The notes below the pieces were generated by a model. That model saw nothing but the letters and a program-made list of their open reading frames with translations. It did no database searches and was not told where the DNA came from. A DNA stretch of 64,000 nt from Candidatus Enterococcus huntleyi (GTDB lineage: Bacteria; Bacillota; Bacilli; Lactobacillales; Enterococcaceae), in contig NZ_MAEJ01000001.1 of the NCBI RefSeq assembly GCF_009933175.1, forward strand, positions 642,238-706,237. The letters run 5' to 3'. The position numbers and the translations under genes are program-made. Of this stretch, positions 8,774 to 17,711 are shown in pieces; positions within the stretch are counted from its first letter, which is position 1; every line of letters begins with the position of its first letter.

Positions 8774-9247
8774 ATGGTATTTCTAAATGAGGCACAGCAC
8801 AATCGCGTGTATCAGATAAAAGAGTTACAGGTTGAAGAGTCAGTCAAAAGACATCTCAATGAGTTGGGTGTTATTCCAGGTGGCAAAATTGTCTTGATTA
8901 ATACCTCAGGAGATAATGGCATTGTTTTGTTACATAATAGTAGGATTGCGATTACGCAAAGTGTATTGGAGTCGATTGTTGTCGAAGAACCGGCAGAAAA
9001 TCCAGCCAATTGGTTGTCGTTGGATCAGTTAGTGACAGGTGAGTCAGGACGTGTCGTAAGTATTCACGGAACTGGGGCAGTGAGACGTCGTTTGATGGAT
9101 ATGGGACTGACACGAGGAACGTCGATTTATGTCCGCAAATTAGCCCCATTGGGCGATCCTATCGAGATTCATGTACGGGGTTATGAATTAACTTTGAGAA
9201 AAAGCGAGGCAGAACTTGTGTTGATTGAAAAGGAGGAGAATGAATGA
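8774..9247 (+). CDS. feoA: FeoA with two tandem FeoA domains
   Basis: Cytosolic SH3-like partner of the ferrous iron transporter FeoB, 157 residues. It contains two copies of the domain: about residues 8-70 (VYQIKELQV, LNELGVIPGG) and about 80-155 (WLSLDQLVTGE, RRRLMDMGLTRG). I start it at ATG 8774 behind AAGGAG rather than at the upstream in-frame ATG 8723, which has no ribosome site and abuts the Fur box. The stop overlaps feoB by four bases. Doubled FeoA domains occur in lactic acid bacteria; what the duplication does is not known to me. Confidence 0.92.
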   Translation: MVFLNEAQHNRVYQIKELQVEESVKRHLNELGVIPGGKIVLINTSGDNGIVLLHNSRIAITQSVLESIVVEEPAENPANWLSLDQLVTGESGRVVSIHGTGAVRRRLMDMGLTRGTSIYVRKLAPLGDPIEIHVRGYELTLRKSEAELVLIEKEENE

Positions 9248-11403
9248 GCGACTGTCAAATTGCTTTAGCAGGAAATCCCAATAGTGGTAAGACGAGCACT
9301 TTTAATCAGTTAACGGGTGCTAATCAATATGTCGGCAATTGGCCGGGGGTGACTGTTGAGAGAAAAGAAGGCGAGTTGAAATCAAATCGGGCCGTCAAAA
9401 TTCAGGATTTACCAGGAATTTATTCACTCTCACCTTATACACCAGAAGAGGTTGTTGCCAGAGATTACTTATTAAAAGGGCAACCGAATGCTATTTTAAA
9501 TATTGTCGATGCCACAAATCTTGAGCGAAACTTATACTTAACCACCCAACTAATGGAGATGGGTATTCCGATTGTGATTGGCTTAAACATGATGGACATC
9601 GTGAACAGACAAGGGAAAAAGATCAACCTTGAAAAATTAGCCTATGGCATGGGAGCACCTGTAGTCGGCATGAGCGCGCTGAAAAAGCATGGCTTAGAAG
9701 AAGCGGTTAAAGAAACCCTTCATGTTGCCAAAGAATTTCCTCCTGCAGTGACACATCCTATCTATGATGCCCGTCTAGAAACAGCTTTAAATGAAATCGT
9801 CGATGTGTTAGGACAGACGGTCTTGGAAAAACAAAGTCGTTGGTATGCCGTAAAATTATTTGAGCGAGATGAGCAAGCCCAAAACGAGTTGGACTTGAGT
9901 AGTATCCAAAAGAAAGAAATCAAAGAAATTATTGCCATTACAGAGAAGATTTTTAAAGAAGATAGTGAAACGATTGTGATTAATGAACGGTATGAATTTA
10001 TTAGTCGTGTGATTAGCCTGTGTGCGATTGAAAAGGATGAGATTCGTTTATCCTTTAGCGATAAGATTGACCGTATCGTCACGAATCGCTGGCTCGCTTT
10101 ACCAATTTTTGCCGGTGTGATGTGGGCGATTTACTATTTATCGATTCAAACAATCGGTACGATGGGGACTGATTGGGTCAACGACCAAGTCTTTGGCGAA
10201 TGGATTCCGACCTTTGTTGGCGATGCTTTGGCTCAGTGGCAGGTTGCTGATTGGATGCAGGGATTAATCTTAGATGGGATTATTGCTGGGGTAGGTGCCG
10301 TTTTAGGCTTCCTTCCACAATTAATCGTCCTTTTCCTCTGCCTCTCATTCTTAGAAGATTGTGGTTATATGTCGCGAATTGCCTTTGTGATGGACCGCCT
10401 GTTCCGTAAGTTTGGCTTGTCTGGTAAATCATTTATTCCGATGTTGATTGCCACAGGCTGCGGCGTGCCAGGAGTTATGGCGAGTCGAACAATTGAAAAT
10501 GAAAAAGATCGCCGGATGACAATTATTGTTACAACGTTTATGCCTTGTTCGGCAAAATTACCGATTATTGCCCTGATTGCGGGTGCTTTTTTCCCAACTA
10601 GTAGTTGGGTTGCACCATCAGCGTACTTTGTTGGCGTTGGCGCAATTGTTCTTTCTGGGATTGCACTTAAGAAAACTCAATTGTTTGCAGGGGACCCAGC
10701 GCCATTTATCATGGAGCTGCCGGCTTACCATTTACCACAGGTGAAAAGTATTTTACGTCAAACGTATGATCGTAGTAAATCCTTTGTGAAAAAAGCCAGC
10801 ACAATTATTTTTGTTTCAAGTATTTTAATTTGGTTTACCTTCTCATATAACTTTGCTTTACAGCCAGTCGAATCTGAACAAAGTATTTTGGCTAGCTTAG
10901 GTCATGTGATTGCGCCATTATTTGCACCATTAGGTTGGGGGAATTGGCAAGGAGCGGTGGCGACGATTACGGGTCTGATTGCCAAGGAAAATGTTATTAA
11001 TACATTCGGAATATTATTTGGTCATGCCCAAGAAGTTTCTGAAAATGGTCACGAAGTCTGGGGCGCTTTACAAGGAAGTTACACAGCAGTAGCGGCTTAT
11101 TCATTCTTAGTCTTTAATCTACTATGTGCGCCTTGTTTTGCAGCGATTGGTGCCATTCATCGTGAAATGGCGAATGTTAAATGGACCTGGATTGCGATTG
11201 GGTATCAATGTGGACTTGCCTATGCCGTTAGTTTTGTTGTCTATCAATTAGGCCATGTCTTCTTTGAAGGAGGTCACGTGGGTGCTGGTTTTATAATTGC
11301 TCTCGTAGTGCTTGCCGGTATGATTTATCAATTAACGAAGAAAAATAAAGGGAAAACAAGCGTAACAGTTCCCTTAACGACTGTTGAAGGAGGGATCAAA
11401 TGA
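9244..11403 (+). CDS. feoB: Ferrous iron transporter FeoB
   Basis: Membrane Fe(II) transporter with an N-terminal G-protein domain, 719 residues. GTPase motifs: G1 GNPNSGKT (residues 9-16), G3 DLPG (about 57), G4 NMMD (about 118), G5-like SAL. A helical GDI-like region follows to about residue 270, then the membrane part with two Gate regions including the family cysteine motifs GCGVPGVMASR (about 405) and CAPCFAAIGAI (about 640). The start overlaps feoA (ATGA), and the stop overlaps the small downstream gene. Expected to be induced under iron limitation through the Fur box upstream. Confidence 0.97.
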   Translation: MSDCQIALAGNPNSGKTSTFNQLTGANQYVGNWPGVTVERKEGELKSNRAVKIQDLPGIYSLSPYTPEEVVARDYLLKGQPNAILNIVDATNLERNLYLTTQLMEMGIPIVIGLNMMDIVNRQGKKINLEKLAYGMGAPVVGMSALKKHGLEEAVKETLHVAKEFPPAVTHPIYDARLETALNEIVDVLGQTVLEKQSRWYAVKLFERDEQAQNELDLSSIQKKEIKEIIAITEKIFKEDSETIVINERYEFISRVISLCAIEKDEIRLSFSDKIDRIVTNRWLALPIFAGVMWAIYYLSIQTIGTMGTDWVNDQVFGEWIPTFVGDALAQWQVADWMQGLILDGIIAGVGAVLGFLPQLIVLFLCLSFLEDCGYMSRIAFVMDRLFRKFGLSGKSFIPMLIATGCGVPGVMASRTIENEKDRRMTIIVTTFMPCSAKLPIIALIAGAFFPTSSWVAPSAYFVGVGAIVLSGIALKKTQLFAGDPAPFIMELPAYHLPQVKSILRQTYDRSKSFVKKASTIIFVSSILIWFTFSYNFALQPVESEQSILASLGHVIAPLFAPLGWGNWQGAVATITGLIAKENVINTFGILFGHAQEVSENGHEVWGALQGSYTAVAAYSFLVFNLLCAPCFAAIGAIHREMANVKWTWIAIGYQCGLAYAVSFVVYQLGHVFFEGGHVGAGFIIALVVLAGMIYQLTKKNKGKTSVTVPLTTVEGGIK

Positions 11404-11537
11404 TTGCGACAATCATCCTTTCAGTTGTGATTTTCGGTAGTGCGGGTTATGTCATTTATTCACGTATTAAGACTGGAAAAACCTGTGATGACTGTAACAC
11501 CAGCTGTCCCGTCAAAACACAACAGAATACAAAATAA
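11400..11537 (+). CDS. FeoB-associated Cys-rich small membrane protein
   Basis: A 45-residue protein beginning MIATIILSVVIFGSAGYVIYS, a single membrane segment, followed by a basic linker and CDDCNTSCPVK, a CxxCxxxC cluster facing the cytosol by the positive-inside rule. It matches the FeoB-associated Cys-rich membrane protein family in size, layout and position. The ATG overlaps the feoB stop (ATGA), with GGAGG nine bases upstream inside feoB, so it is coupled. A role in accepting or gating iron at FeoB is plausible but unproven. Confidence 0.85.
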   Translation: MIATIILSVVIFGSAGYVIYSRIKTGKTCDDCNTSCPVKTQQNTK

Positions 11538-11579
11538 GAAAATGATTAGCTATTTTTCAATATTTGTATAGCCAATGGG

Positions 11580-11634
11580 AAAAGAAGAGGAACTGATATA
11601 GTCAAGAGGACTATTCTCAGCCTCTTCTTTTTTG
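11580..11634 (+). terminator. Terminator of feoAB
   Basis: AAAGAAGAGG (11581-11590) pairs with CCTCTTCTTT (11621-11630), with a second inner stem (ATAGTC/GACTAT) and a following T run. Confidence 0.85.
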
Positions 11635-11722
11635 TTAAACGTATGCAAGTTCTTGTTTATTTTGATTATTTTAGTTAAACATAGTAGTATTAGCGTAAGA
11701 AGACACAAGGTGAGGATAACAT

Positions 11723-12379
11723 ATGCGAGAAAAGAAAAAAGTAGTAGCCTCTAGATATCAGCAGATTGCGGTTGATTTAGCTGAGCGAATTGTTGAAAAT
11801 AGATATCAAGTTGGCGAGAAGGTTCATGCGCGCTCCACGTTAGCTAGCGCCTATAATGTATCGCCAGAGACTGCCCGCAAGGCGATTAATGTGCTGGTCG
11901 ATTTGGGAATTATGGAAGTACGTCATGGCAGTGGAGCTTACATTGCATCGAAAGAAAATGCTAAGACGTTTTTAGAACAGTACAAAGATGTTCAATCGAT
12001 TCAAGAAGTAAAAGTGGAAATCATGGAGAGTGTCAAACAGCAGAAGGATGAATTGGATCATTTTTCTAGATTATTAGATCAACTAGTAGCCCAAACCAAA
12101 CGTACACATACCATGAATCCCTTTTTACCGTTTGAATTAGTTTTAACAGGTGAGGCACTTCATCTAGAAAGTTCTATCAGTGAGTTGAATTTGTGGCAGG
12201 AAACCAATGCAACCGTGGTGGCTATACTGCATCATGAAGAATTGTTGTTGTCACCTGGGCCCTACGCGAAAGTCTCAGAAGGAGATACCATCTATTTTGT
12301 AGGGAATGAATACGCGCTTCAACGCATGCAGAACTTCTTTTATCCAGGCGTCAGCTTAGATACGGATTCAATATTATAA
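11723..12379 (+). CDS. busR: BusR-type GntR regulator with RCK_C domain
   Basis: A 218-residue transcription factor. Residues about 10-75 form a GntR-type winged helix (YQQIAVDLAERIVENRYQVGEK, VSPETARKAINVLVDLGIMEVRHGSGAYI). A coiled-coil stretch follows (about 85-125), then an RCK_C/TrkA-C domain (about 135-205). This architecture is that of BusR, which in Lactococcus and Streptococcus binds cyclic di-AMP and represses the glycine-betaine transporter busAB/opuA. The opuA operon lies 1.3 kb downstream with an inverted repeat in its promoter, which supports the assignment. The c-di-AMP response is inferred from the family. Confidence 0.85.
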   Translation: MREKKKVVASRYQQIAVDLAERIVENRYQVGEKVHARSTLASAYNVSPETARKAINVLVDLGIMEVRHGSGAYIASKENAKTFLEQYKDVQSIQEVKVEIMESVKQQKDELDHFSRLLDQLVAQTKRTHTMNPFLPFELVLTGEALHLESSISELNLWQETNATVVAILHHEELLLSPGPYAKVSEGDTIYFVGNEYALQRMQNFFYPGVSLDTDSIL

Positions 12380-12397
12380 CAGTCTATCAACTAAAAT

Positions 12398-12447
12398 AAG
12401 TCGGCCCTAGAAACAGCTTTTTCGCTGAGTCTAGGGCCGACTTAATT
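12398..12447. terminator. Bidirectional terminator after busR
   Basis: Perfect 14-bp stem AAGTCGGCCCTAGA (12398-12411) / TCTAGGGCCGACTT (12430-12443) between the convergent busR and DUF2004-like genes. Confidence 0.85.
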
Positions 12448-12497
12448 AGACTGTCTTATATAGAAGGGATTTTTAGAAAAAGAAGGCTTTCTCAGTA

Positions 12498-12983
12498 TTA
12501 TTCTTCTAGGTACAAATCAACAATTCTTTTTTGATCATCAAAACGAACGACTAAAATGGCGTCACCGTGATCAGCTAATAGTCGATAGTCAAAGGTTGCT
12601 AGAATATCTTCATCTTCCAAATTAAACCAAATAGAAGCAATCTCTGTCTTGTTGATTAAGTGCTCAATCGATTGTTCGTCGGGTGCGAAAGCCCGATCCA
12701 ATTCCTCCTGCAGTTCCTCTTTATATGTATCATAGTAAATGTGAACATCCGGATTATTCTTTTGATATTCTTGTAATAAGAAACGTTTTGCCTGCTGATC
12801 CAATTCGTGGTAGGCATCCAAAAGCTTTCCTATTTTTAGAAAATCCTTTTCCTCGGTTACTTCGTCGAAAATATCTAAGTGAAAGCTTCGATTGTTTGTT
12901 GCATCCTCAACGTCATCAAAGAACCCTTCCTCAAGTGAAACTTTAATTTCGCCAAATAGTTTCGTTGCAAGTGTATAACTCAT
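12498..12983 (-). CDS. Acidic DUF2004-like protein of unknown function
   Basis: A 161-residue, strongly acidic soluble protein without signal peptide or membrane segments. Recognisable patches are TKLFGEIKVSLEEG at the start, YHELDQQAKRFLLQEYQKNNP (about residues 57-77), IASIWFNLEDEDILATFDY and RIVDLYLEE at the end. This resembles the DUF2004 family in my judgement, moderate certainty. It is transcribed convergently to busR and divergently from opuA, with a clear ribosome site (AGGAGG at 12988-12993). Function unknown. Confidence 0.65.
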   Translation of the reverse strand: MSYTLATKLFGEIKVSLEEGFFDDVEDATNNRSFHLDIFDEVTEEKDFLKIGKLLDAYHELDQQAKRFLLQEYQKNNPDVHIYYDTYKEELQEELDRAFAPDEQSIEHLINKTEIASIWFNLEDEDILATFDYRLLADHGDAILVVRFDDQKRIVDLYLEE

Positions 12984-13607
12984 TTTATCCTCCTATTGAT
13001 TCCATCATGAATCAGTTTTTTGTCTTAGCGTATTTTTTGGAACAGTTTTCGTCACAGTTCTTATAGGGATACTTGTCATAACTATCTGTGTTTTTTTCGG
13101 GTCTTCCTGGTAGTTGATGGTTCAATTGTTCAAGTGGTTGATGCTTATGTAAAAAAAGTCTGAATATATCTGTTCTTTTAGGATATGTACGGTAATTGCT
13201 CTGTTTTTTGAAGCTGTTTTTATCACACGCATAAGTCTCTTACAGCATATTTTACTATAAGTGGGACTATATGACTTTTATTTTTACTCATTCCTGTAAA
13301 TATTTTCCGTGTTGTAAGTCTGAACAAACTATCACTAGATGGCCTAAGAATGTGAAGACAACTAAGACTGAAAATCGATAAAATACCTAAGTTATTTTAT
13401 ATTATAGCACGACTCTAAACTTTCTTGGTTTCAAATGAATAAATAAAAGGGGAAATATTAAATAACAGAAGCAACGAGCTAATAATCGCGACAGTATCTG
13501 AGAAAAAAGAGTATATTACGCCCTTTATAATAAACAATTATGGATTAATTAACTTCCTTTTTCCGTACCAAAATAAGTGAAATAAGCGCCAAAAAAGAAT
13601 TATTTTT
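12984..13607. other. Long AT-rich intergenic region upstream of opuA
   Basis: About 620 bases without a convincing reading frame. I see T-rich and A-rich stretches but no strong hairpin or repeat. It holds the promoter of the minus-strand DUF2004-like gene at its left end and merges into the opuA promoter at its right end. Confidence 0.4.
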
Positions 13608-13636
13608 TTGACAAAGTGACAACACCGTGTTAATCT
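13608..13636 (+). promoter_or_regulatory. Promoter of the opuA operon
   Basis: TTGACA (13608-13613), a 17-bp spacer and TAATCT (13631-13636) with TG one base before it (extended -10). It is interlaced with an inverted repeat. Confidence 0.7.
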
Positions 13637-13649
13637 AGTGTGGTCACTT
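13614..13649. promoter_or_regulatory. Probable BusR operator
   Basis: Inverted repeat AAGTGACAACAC (13614-13625) / GTGTGGTCACTT (13638-13649), 11 of 12 positions paired, with a 12-bp centre. It covers the promoter spacer, -10 and start region, as expected for a repressor site. BusR assignment rests on the nearby busR gene and its known target. Confidence 0.65.
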
Positions 13650-13695
13650 CGTTTTCAGAAAGAAAATGAAAAAACGTGAAAAGGGAGATTTTTTT

Positions 13696-14889
13696 TTGGT
13701 AAAAGTAAAAGTAAATAATTTAACAAAAGTATTTGGTAAGAAGGCAGCAACAGCGTTAGCGATGATGAAAGAACATCGTCCTAAGACGGAAATTCTGAAA
13801 AAGACAGGCGCTACTGTTGGTGTGTATGATGTGAATTTTGAAGTGAACGAGGGTGAAATTTTCGTAATTATGGGGCTTTCAGGGAGTGGGAAATCAACCT
13901 TGATTCGTCTATTAAACCGATTAATTGAACCAACTTCAGGAGATATTTACATCGACGGAGAAGATATCGCAAAATTGAGTAAAGAGGGTTTGCGTGAAGT
14001 TCGCCGTCATAAGATGAGCATGGTTTTCCAAAATTTTGGTTTATTTCCTCATCGAACGATTTTAGAAAATACAGAGTATGGCTTGGAAGTACGGGGCATT
14101 CCTAAAGAGGAACGTGAGAAAAAAGCCGAGCAAGCTTTAGAAAACTCTGGACTAATTTCATTTAAAGATCAATACCCTAATCAATTATCAGGTGGGATGC
14201 AACAACGGGTTGGACTAGCTAGAGCATTGGCTAATGACCCTGAGATTCTCTTAATGGATGAAGCTTTCTCAGCCTTAGATCCATTGATTCGTCGAGAAAT
14301 GCAGGATGAACTGATTGATTTGCAAGCGACTGTGCAAAAAACGATTATATTTATCACCCATGATTTGAATGAGGCCTTACGGATTGGCGATCGCATTGCC
14401 TTAATGAAGGATGGCGAGATCATGCAGATTGGGACTGGGGAAGAAATTCTAACAAATCCAGCCAATGATTATGTGCGTGAGTTCGTGGAAGATGTCGATC
14501 GTTCGAAGGTCTTGACTGCCCAAAATATTATGGTGCCAGCTTTGACGACGAATATTGACATCGATGGCCCAACGGTTGCTTTAAATCGTATGCGTAAAGA
14601 AGAAGTTAGTATGCTAATGGTGGTCAATAAAAAACGTGAGCTGAAGGGCTACATAACGGCTGAAAATGCACTAGAAGCCAGAAAAACACAGCGTCCGTTG
14701 AGTGAGTTCGTGGATGCCACGATTACAACGATTGATAAAGATATGATGGTTAATGATATTTTCAACATTATTTTCGATTCACCAACTCCACTAGCGGTTG
14801 TTGAGAATGGGCGCCTTCAGGGAGTTATTATTCGAGGCGGCGTGATTGAAGCATTAGCAGAAACGAGTGAGGTGAGTGTCAATGAATAA
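13696..14889 (+). CDS. opuAA: Glycine betaine/proline ABC transporter ATPase OpuAA/BusAA
   Basis: ATP-binding subunit of the OpuA osmoprotectant importer. Walker A is GLSGSGKS, the signature LSGGMQQR and Walker [13 protein letters not shown], with the OpuA-typical N-terminal extension ([12 protein letters not shown]) and two C-terminal CBS domains (from about residue 270) that sense ionic strength or nucleotides in the family. I prefer TTG 13696: GGGAG lies eight bases before it, whereas the in-frame ATG at 13666 lacks a good site and would add only [10 protein letters not shown]. The 3' end overlaps the permease gene by eight bases. Expected to be induced by osmotic stress and repressed by BusR. 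Confidence 0.93.
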   Translation: MVKVKVNNLTKVFGKKAATALAMMKEHRPKTEILKKTGATVGVYDVNFEVNEGEIFVIMGLSGSGKSTLIRLLNRLIEPTSGDIYIDGEDIAKLSKEGLREVRRHKMSMVFQNFGLFPHRTILENTEYGLEVRGIPKEEREKKAEQALENSGLISFKDQYPNQLSGGMQQRVGLARALANDPEILLMDEAFSALDPLIRREMQDELIDLQATVQKTIIFITHDLNEALRIGDRIALMKDGEIMQIGTGEEILTNPANDYVREFVEDVDRSKVLTAQNIMVPALTTNIDIDGPTVALNRMRKEEVSMLMVVNKKRELKGYITAENALEARKTQRPLSEFVDATITTIDKDMMVNDIFNIIFDSPTPLAVVENGRLQGVIIRGGVIEALAETSEVSVNE

Positions 14890-16600
14890 CTTTTTAACGA
14901 ATCAATTACCCGTCGCTGACTGGGTTGAAAATATAACAGAATGGTTAACGAACACGTTTGCTGGATTGTTCTCATTTATTCAAAGTAGCGGACAATCAAT
15001 GATGGATGGCATTACCAATGGGTTAGTGCAAATTCCACCAGTAATTTTTATTTTACTATTAACACTGATTGCCTTTTTAGTCTCACGCAGACACTTAGGC
15101 TTACCAATTTTTACATTTATCGGCTTATTGTTCATCTATAATCAAGGCTTATGGACAGATTTGATGAGCACCGTAACTTTAGTCTTAATTTCAAGTGTTG
15201 TCTCGATTGTCATCGGGATTCCATTGGGTATCTTAATGGCTAAAAGTAGTAAGGCGCAAAGTATCATCACACCGATTCTTGACTTTATGCAAACTATGCC
15301 AGGCTTCGTTTATCTGATTCCGGCGGTTGCTTTCTTCGGTATCGGGATGGTCCCAGGGGTCTTCGCCTCAGTTATTTTCGCGTTACCACCAACGGTTCGT
15401 TTTACCAATTTAGGAATTCGTCAAGTACCGACTGAGTTAGTCGAAGCATCGGATTCATTTGGGGGAACAGCGTGGCAAAAACTATTTAAATTAGAATTAC
15501 CATTAGCTAAAAATACCATTCTAGCCGGGGTCAACCAAACAACTATGCTTTCTCTATCGATGGTTGTAATTGCCTCAATGATTGGTGCACCAGGATTAGG
15601 TCGTGGCGTATTGTCAGCCTTACAACGGGCACAAGTCGGGAACGGGTTTGTCAACGGGGTAGCCTTAGTTATCTTGGCGATTATCGTCGACCGCTTTACG
15701 CAACATTTAAATAAACCGAAGACGGCCGCTTCAAAAGCGACGTCTAAGAAAAAGAAATGGGTCACAGTTGCGAGTGTGGCAGTGATTGTCTTGGCCGCTG
15801 TAGGCTTAAGTGCGTTTACTGGAAATGATAAATCAGATAAAGAAATTAATTTGGCCTACGTTGAATGGGACACTGAAGTGGCTTCAACCAACGTCGTAGC
15901 TGAAGTTTTAAGAGAAATGGGCTACAAGGTTAATTTGACGCCTCTAGATAATGCAATTATGTGGGAATCTGTTTCTAAAGGAGAAATGGATGGGATGGTC
16001 GCTGCTTGGTTGCCGAACACCCATGGCTCGCAATATGCGCAATACAAAGATCAAGTCGATGACCTCGGTGAAAACTTAACCGGAGCCAAAGTTGGGATTG
16101 CCGTGCCATCATACATGGACGTTAATTCTATCGATGAATTAAGCGATCAAGCCGGAAAAACAATTACCGGGATTGAACCAGGGGCTGGTGTTGTAAATGC
16201 TGCCGAAAATACTTTGAAAACTTATAGCAATCTGAGCGATTGGACTGTTGAAACATCTTCTTCAGGTGCGATGACAGTTGCTTTAGGGCAAGCGATTAAG
16301 AATAAAGAAGAAATCGTGATTACTGGCTGGTCACCACACTGGATGTTTGCTAAATATGATTTGAAATATCTTGAAGATCCAAAAGGTGGTATGGGCGATG
16401 CAGAAGCAATCCATACGATCACTAGAAAGAATCTGAAAGAGGATCAACCTGAAGCATATCAATTGTTGGATAATTTCAACTGGACCAAAGAGGATATGGA
16501 AGAAGTTATGCTAGAAATCAATAACAAAAAAGATCCGGAAGATGCAGCTAAAGAGTGGATTGAGAAGAATCAAGATTTAGTTGAAAGCTGGAAGAAATAA
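14882..16600 (+). CDS. opuABC: OpuABC: permease fused to glycine-betaine binding domain
   Basis: Fused inner-membrane permease and substrate receptor of the OpuA transporter. Residues about 1-285 hold the multi-span permease, with the ABC EAA-type loop around [20 protein letters not shown] (about 190-210). A Lys-rich linker and an anchoring membrane helix ([19 protein letters not shown]) lead to an OpuAC-type binding domain (about 315-572) rich in Trp ([27 protein letters not shown]) that would cage betaine. This fusion is the normal BusAB arrangement in lactic acid bacteria. ATG 14882 has GAGGTGAG upstream; a GTG two codons earlier is possible. Confidence 0.95.
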   Translation: MNNFLTNQLPVADWVENITEWLTNTFAGLFSFIQSSGQSMMDGITNGLVQIPPVIFILLLTLIAFLVSRRHLGLPIFTFIGLLFIYNQGLWTDLMSTVTLVLISSVVSIVIGIPLGILMAKSSKAQSIITPILDFMQTMPGFVYLIPAVAFFGIGMVPGVFASVIFALPPTVRFTNLGIRQVPTELVEASDSFGGTAWQKLFKLELPLAKNTILAGVNQTTMLSLSMVVIASMIGAPGLGRGVLSALQRAQVGNGFVNGVALVILAIIVDRFTQHLNKPKTAASKATSKKKKWVTVASVAVIVLAAVGLSAFTGNDKSDKEINLAYVEWDTEVASTNVVAEVLREMGYKVNLTPLDNAIMWESVSKGEMDGMVAAWLPNTHGSQYAQYKDQVDDLGENLTGAKVGIAVPSYMDVNSIDELSDQAGKTITGIEPGAGVVNAAENTLKTYSNLSDWTVETSSSGAMTVALGQAIKNKEEIVITGWSPHWMFAKYDLKYLEDPKGGMGDAEAIHTITRKNLKEDQPEAYQLLDNFNWTKEDMEEVMLEINNKKDPEDAAKEWIEKNQDLVESWKK

Positions 16601-16630
16601 ACATAGCTAGTATGTTTGGCTAAGTAAATC

Positions 16631-16680
16631 AAAAAGGAGTAATCGAATTCTCGTAAGGGGAGACGATTATTCCTTTTTGT
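16631..16680. terminator. Terminator of opuA
   Basis: Perfect 15-bp stem AAAAAGGAGTAATCG (16631-16645) / CGATTATTCCTTTTT (16664-16678). Confidence 0.85.
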
Positions 16681-16735
16681 GTTGAAGCTATGAGTTGGAT
16701 TGCTGACTGTCGCCTGCGAGTATGCCTTCGGCTGG

Positions 16736-17011
16736 TTAGTGGGAAACTGTTTTTTCAATTAAATCGTCGATGTAGTCATTGAAGTATTGAAGTTTTCCGT
16801 CGATTTTATTTAATTGGTTTAGATCTTCAGCATTTAAAATTTGATTGTTTTTTAGATGTGAAAGATGGCGTTGCAAAATCATCAATGGATCATTATCATC
16901 GCTTATGTTTTCTTCAATGAGGAGATTTATCAACTTATTCATGACATAGGCAGCGTATTCCCTCGTTACTTCTTGTTCAAGTGTGAGATTATATTGTTCT
17001 GACAAGTTCAT
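16736..17011 (-). CDS. Small all-helical protein of unknown function
   Basis: A 91-residue acidic protein predicted to be mostly helical (LEQEVTREYAAYVMNKLINLL, NQLNKIDGKLQYFNDYIDDL), with no signal peptide or membrane span. The ATG has AGGAG eight bases upstream, which argues that it is real. Size and helical pattern faintly recall bacteriocin-immunity-type or phage accessory proteins, but I do not recognise the family and assign no function. Confidence 0.6.
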   Translation of the reverse strand: MNLSEQYNLTLEQEVTREYAAYVMNKLINLLIEENISDDNDPLMILQRHLSHLKNNQILNAEDLNQLNKIDGKLQYFNDYIDDLIEKTVSH

Positions 17012-17256
17012 TTTTGTTGCTCCTATCTCTGAATTATATTTTCAATATCCTTGTTACATTTGTTCAGCTTTAAATTACTACTTTAATTTATGATAGGCTT
17101 GTTTATTAGAAAGTATTGTTGTATTTTCTATTCTTTAAAAGGTGCTTTATATGTTCAATTTACTTTGCGTACCAATGATAAGATTGATAACTGTGGGGAT
17201 GAGCAGTTGGGTATAAAGAAATTGTAGTGCTAAAGATAGGAAAATAGCAAGATACA

Positions 17257-17265
17257 TGCTATACT
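17257..17265 (+). promoter_or_regulatory. Promoter of antisense antitoxin RNA
   Basis: Extended -10 sequence TGCTATACT (17257-17265), with no good -35. Transcription would begin near 17271 and run toward the 3' end of the toxin gene. Confidence 0.55.
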
Positions 17266-17270
17266 TGCAA

Positions 17271-17406
17271 TTGAAAAGGATATACGCGGCAAACGTATAC
17301 CCTTCGCAGCACAACTGCACCGTTTAAAGAACGGTGACGAAAAACTTAAATTATTTCAAAAAGAAATAACCGAGTCTCGCTAAAGAAAGACGGTTATTTC
17401 TTTTTG
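17271..17406 (+). ncRNA. Putative antitoxin RNA of a type I toxin-antitoxin locus
   Basis: Predicted transcript of about 135 bases. It includes the stems ATACGCGGCAAACGTAT and CACCGTTTAAAGAACGGTG and ends at the hairpin AAAAAGAAATAACCG (17358-17372) / CGGTTATTTCTTTTT (17391-17405). The same hairpin is the toxin terminator on the other strand, so the two transcripts converge and overlap at their 3' ends, the layout of Fst/par-type loci. The boundaries are inferred from promoter and terminator only. Confidence 0.6.
17358..17405. terminator. Shared bidirectional terminator of toxin and antitoxin RNAs
   Basis: Fifteen-base-pair stem with A runs on the left and T runs on the right, so it can terminate transcripts from both strands. 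The toxin stop codon (17394-17396) lies inside it. Confidence 0.75.
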
Positions 17407-17546
17407 TCGTTATTCACAATTTGTAGGATTCCGAAGATTAATAGGGCGACAAAAGCGCCGAAATTAATCATCAGACCTATACTTGCAATAGTATACAAAA
17501 GGCCTTTCCTTCCTATAGAACTTTGAGTTACGTGTATGAACATCAT
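17394..17546 (-). CDS. Holin-like type I toxin (small membrane peptide)
   Basis: Peptide of up to 50 residues, core LYTIASIGLMINFGAFVALL followed by IFGILQIVNNDKKK: one hydrophobic helix and a basic tail, the pattern of the putative holin-like toxin (Hol-Tox/TxpA-like) family. The longest form opens at ATG 17546 behind GGAGG. A 34-residue form starting at TTG 17498 behind AGGAAGG is closer to the usual family length. It is also favoured because the predicted transcript start (about 17555) falls within the GGAGG of the longer form. A perfect 8-bp hairpin at the mRNA 5' end and a convergent antisense RNA support a type I toxin. Overexpression would be expected to damage the membrane. Confidence 0.75.
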   Translation of the reverse strand: MMFIHVTQSSIGRKGLLYTIASIGLMINFGAFVALLIFGILQIVNNDKKK

Positions 17547-17550
17547 ACAC
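17532..17550 (-). promoter_or_regulatory. 5' stem-loop of toxin mRNA
   Basis: GTGTATGA/TCATACAC, eight perfect pairs around a three-base loop. It covers the first start codons and adjoins the ribosome site, like the 5' helices that silence type I toxin mRNAs. Confidence 0.65.
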
Positions 17551-17561
17551 CACCTCCGCTT

Positions 17562-17590
17562 CCTATATTTTGATGGATAGCCACCGTCAA
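17562..17590 (-). promoter_or_regulatory. Toxin promoter
   Basis: On the minus strand: TTGACG (17590-17585), a 17-bp spacer and TATAGG (17567-17562). Confidence 0.55.
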
Positions 17591-17617
17591 TTAAACTTTA
17601 CTGTTGGAGGATGTCAT

Positions 17618-17711
17618 AGAAGCGGTTAGCTCCGAGAAATAAGAGGGAATTTCTGAAAATTGCTTTCCAAATTTTAGAGAATTTCAGCTTATTTCCGTGG
17701 GAGCTGCTTCT
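17618..17711. repeat. Long imperfect hairpin element
   Basis: AGAAGCGGTTAGCTCCGAG-AAATAAG (17618-17643) pairs imperfectly with CTTATTTCCGTGGGAGC-TGCTTCT (17688-17711), and the 44-base centre is itself partly self-complementary (GAATTTCT... / ...AGAGAATTTC). There is no reading frame. It may be a MITE-like or structured RNA element. The rest of the gap to 17993 shows nothing else. Confidence 0.5.
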
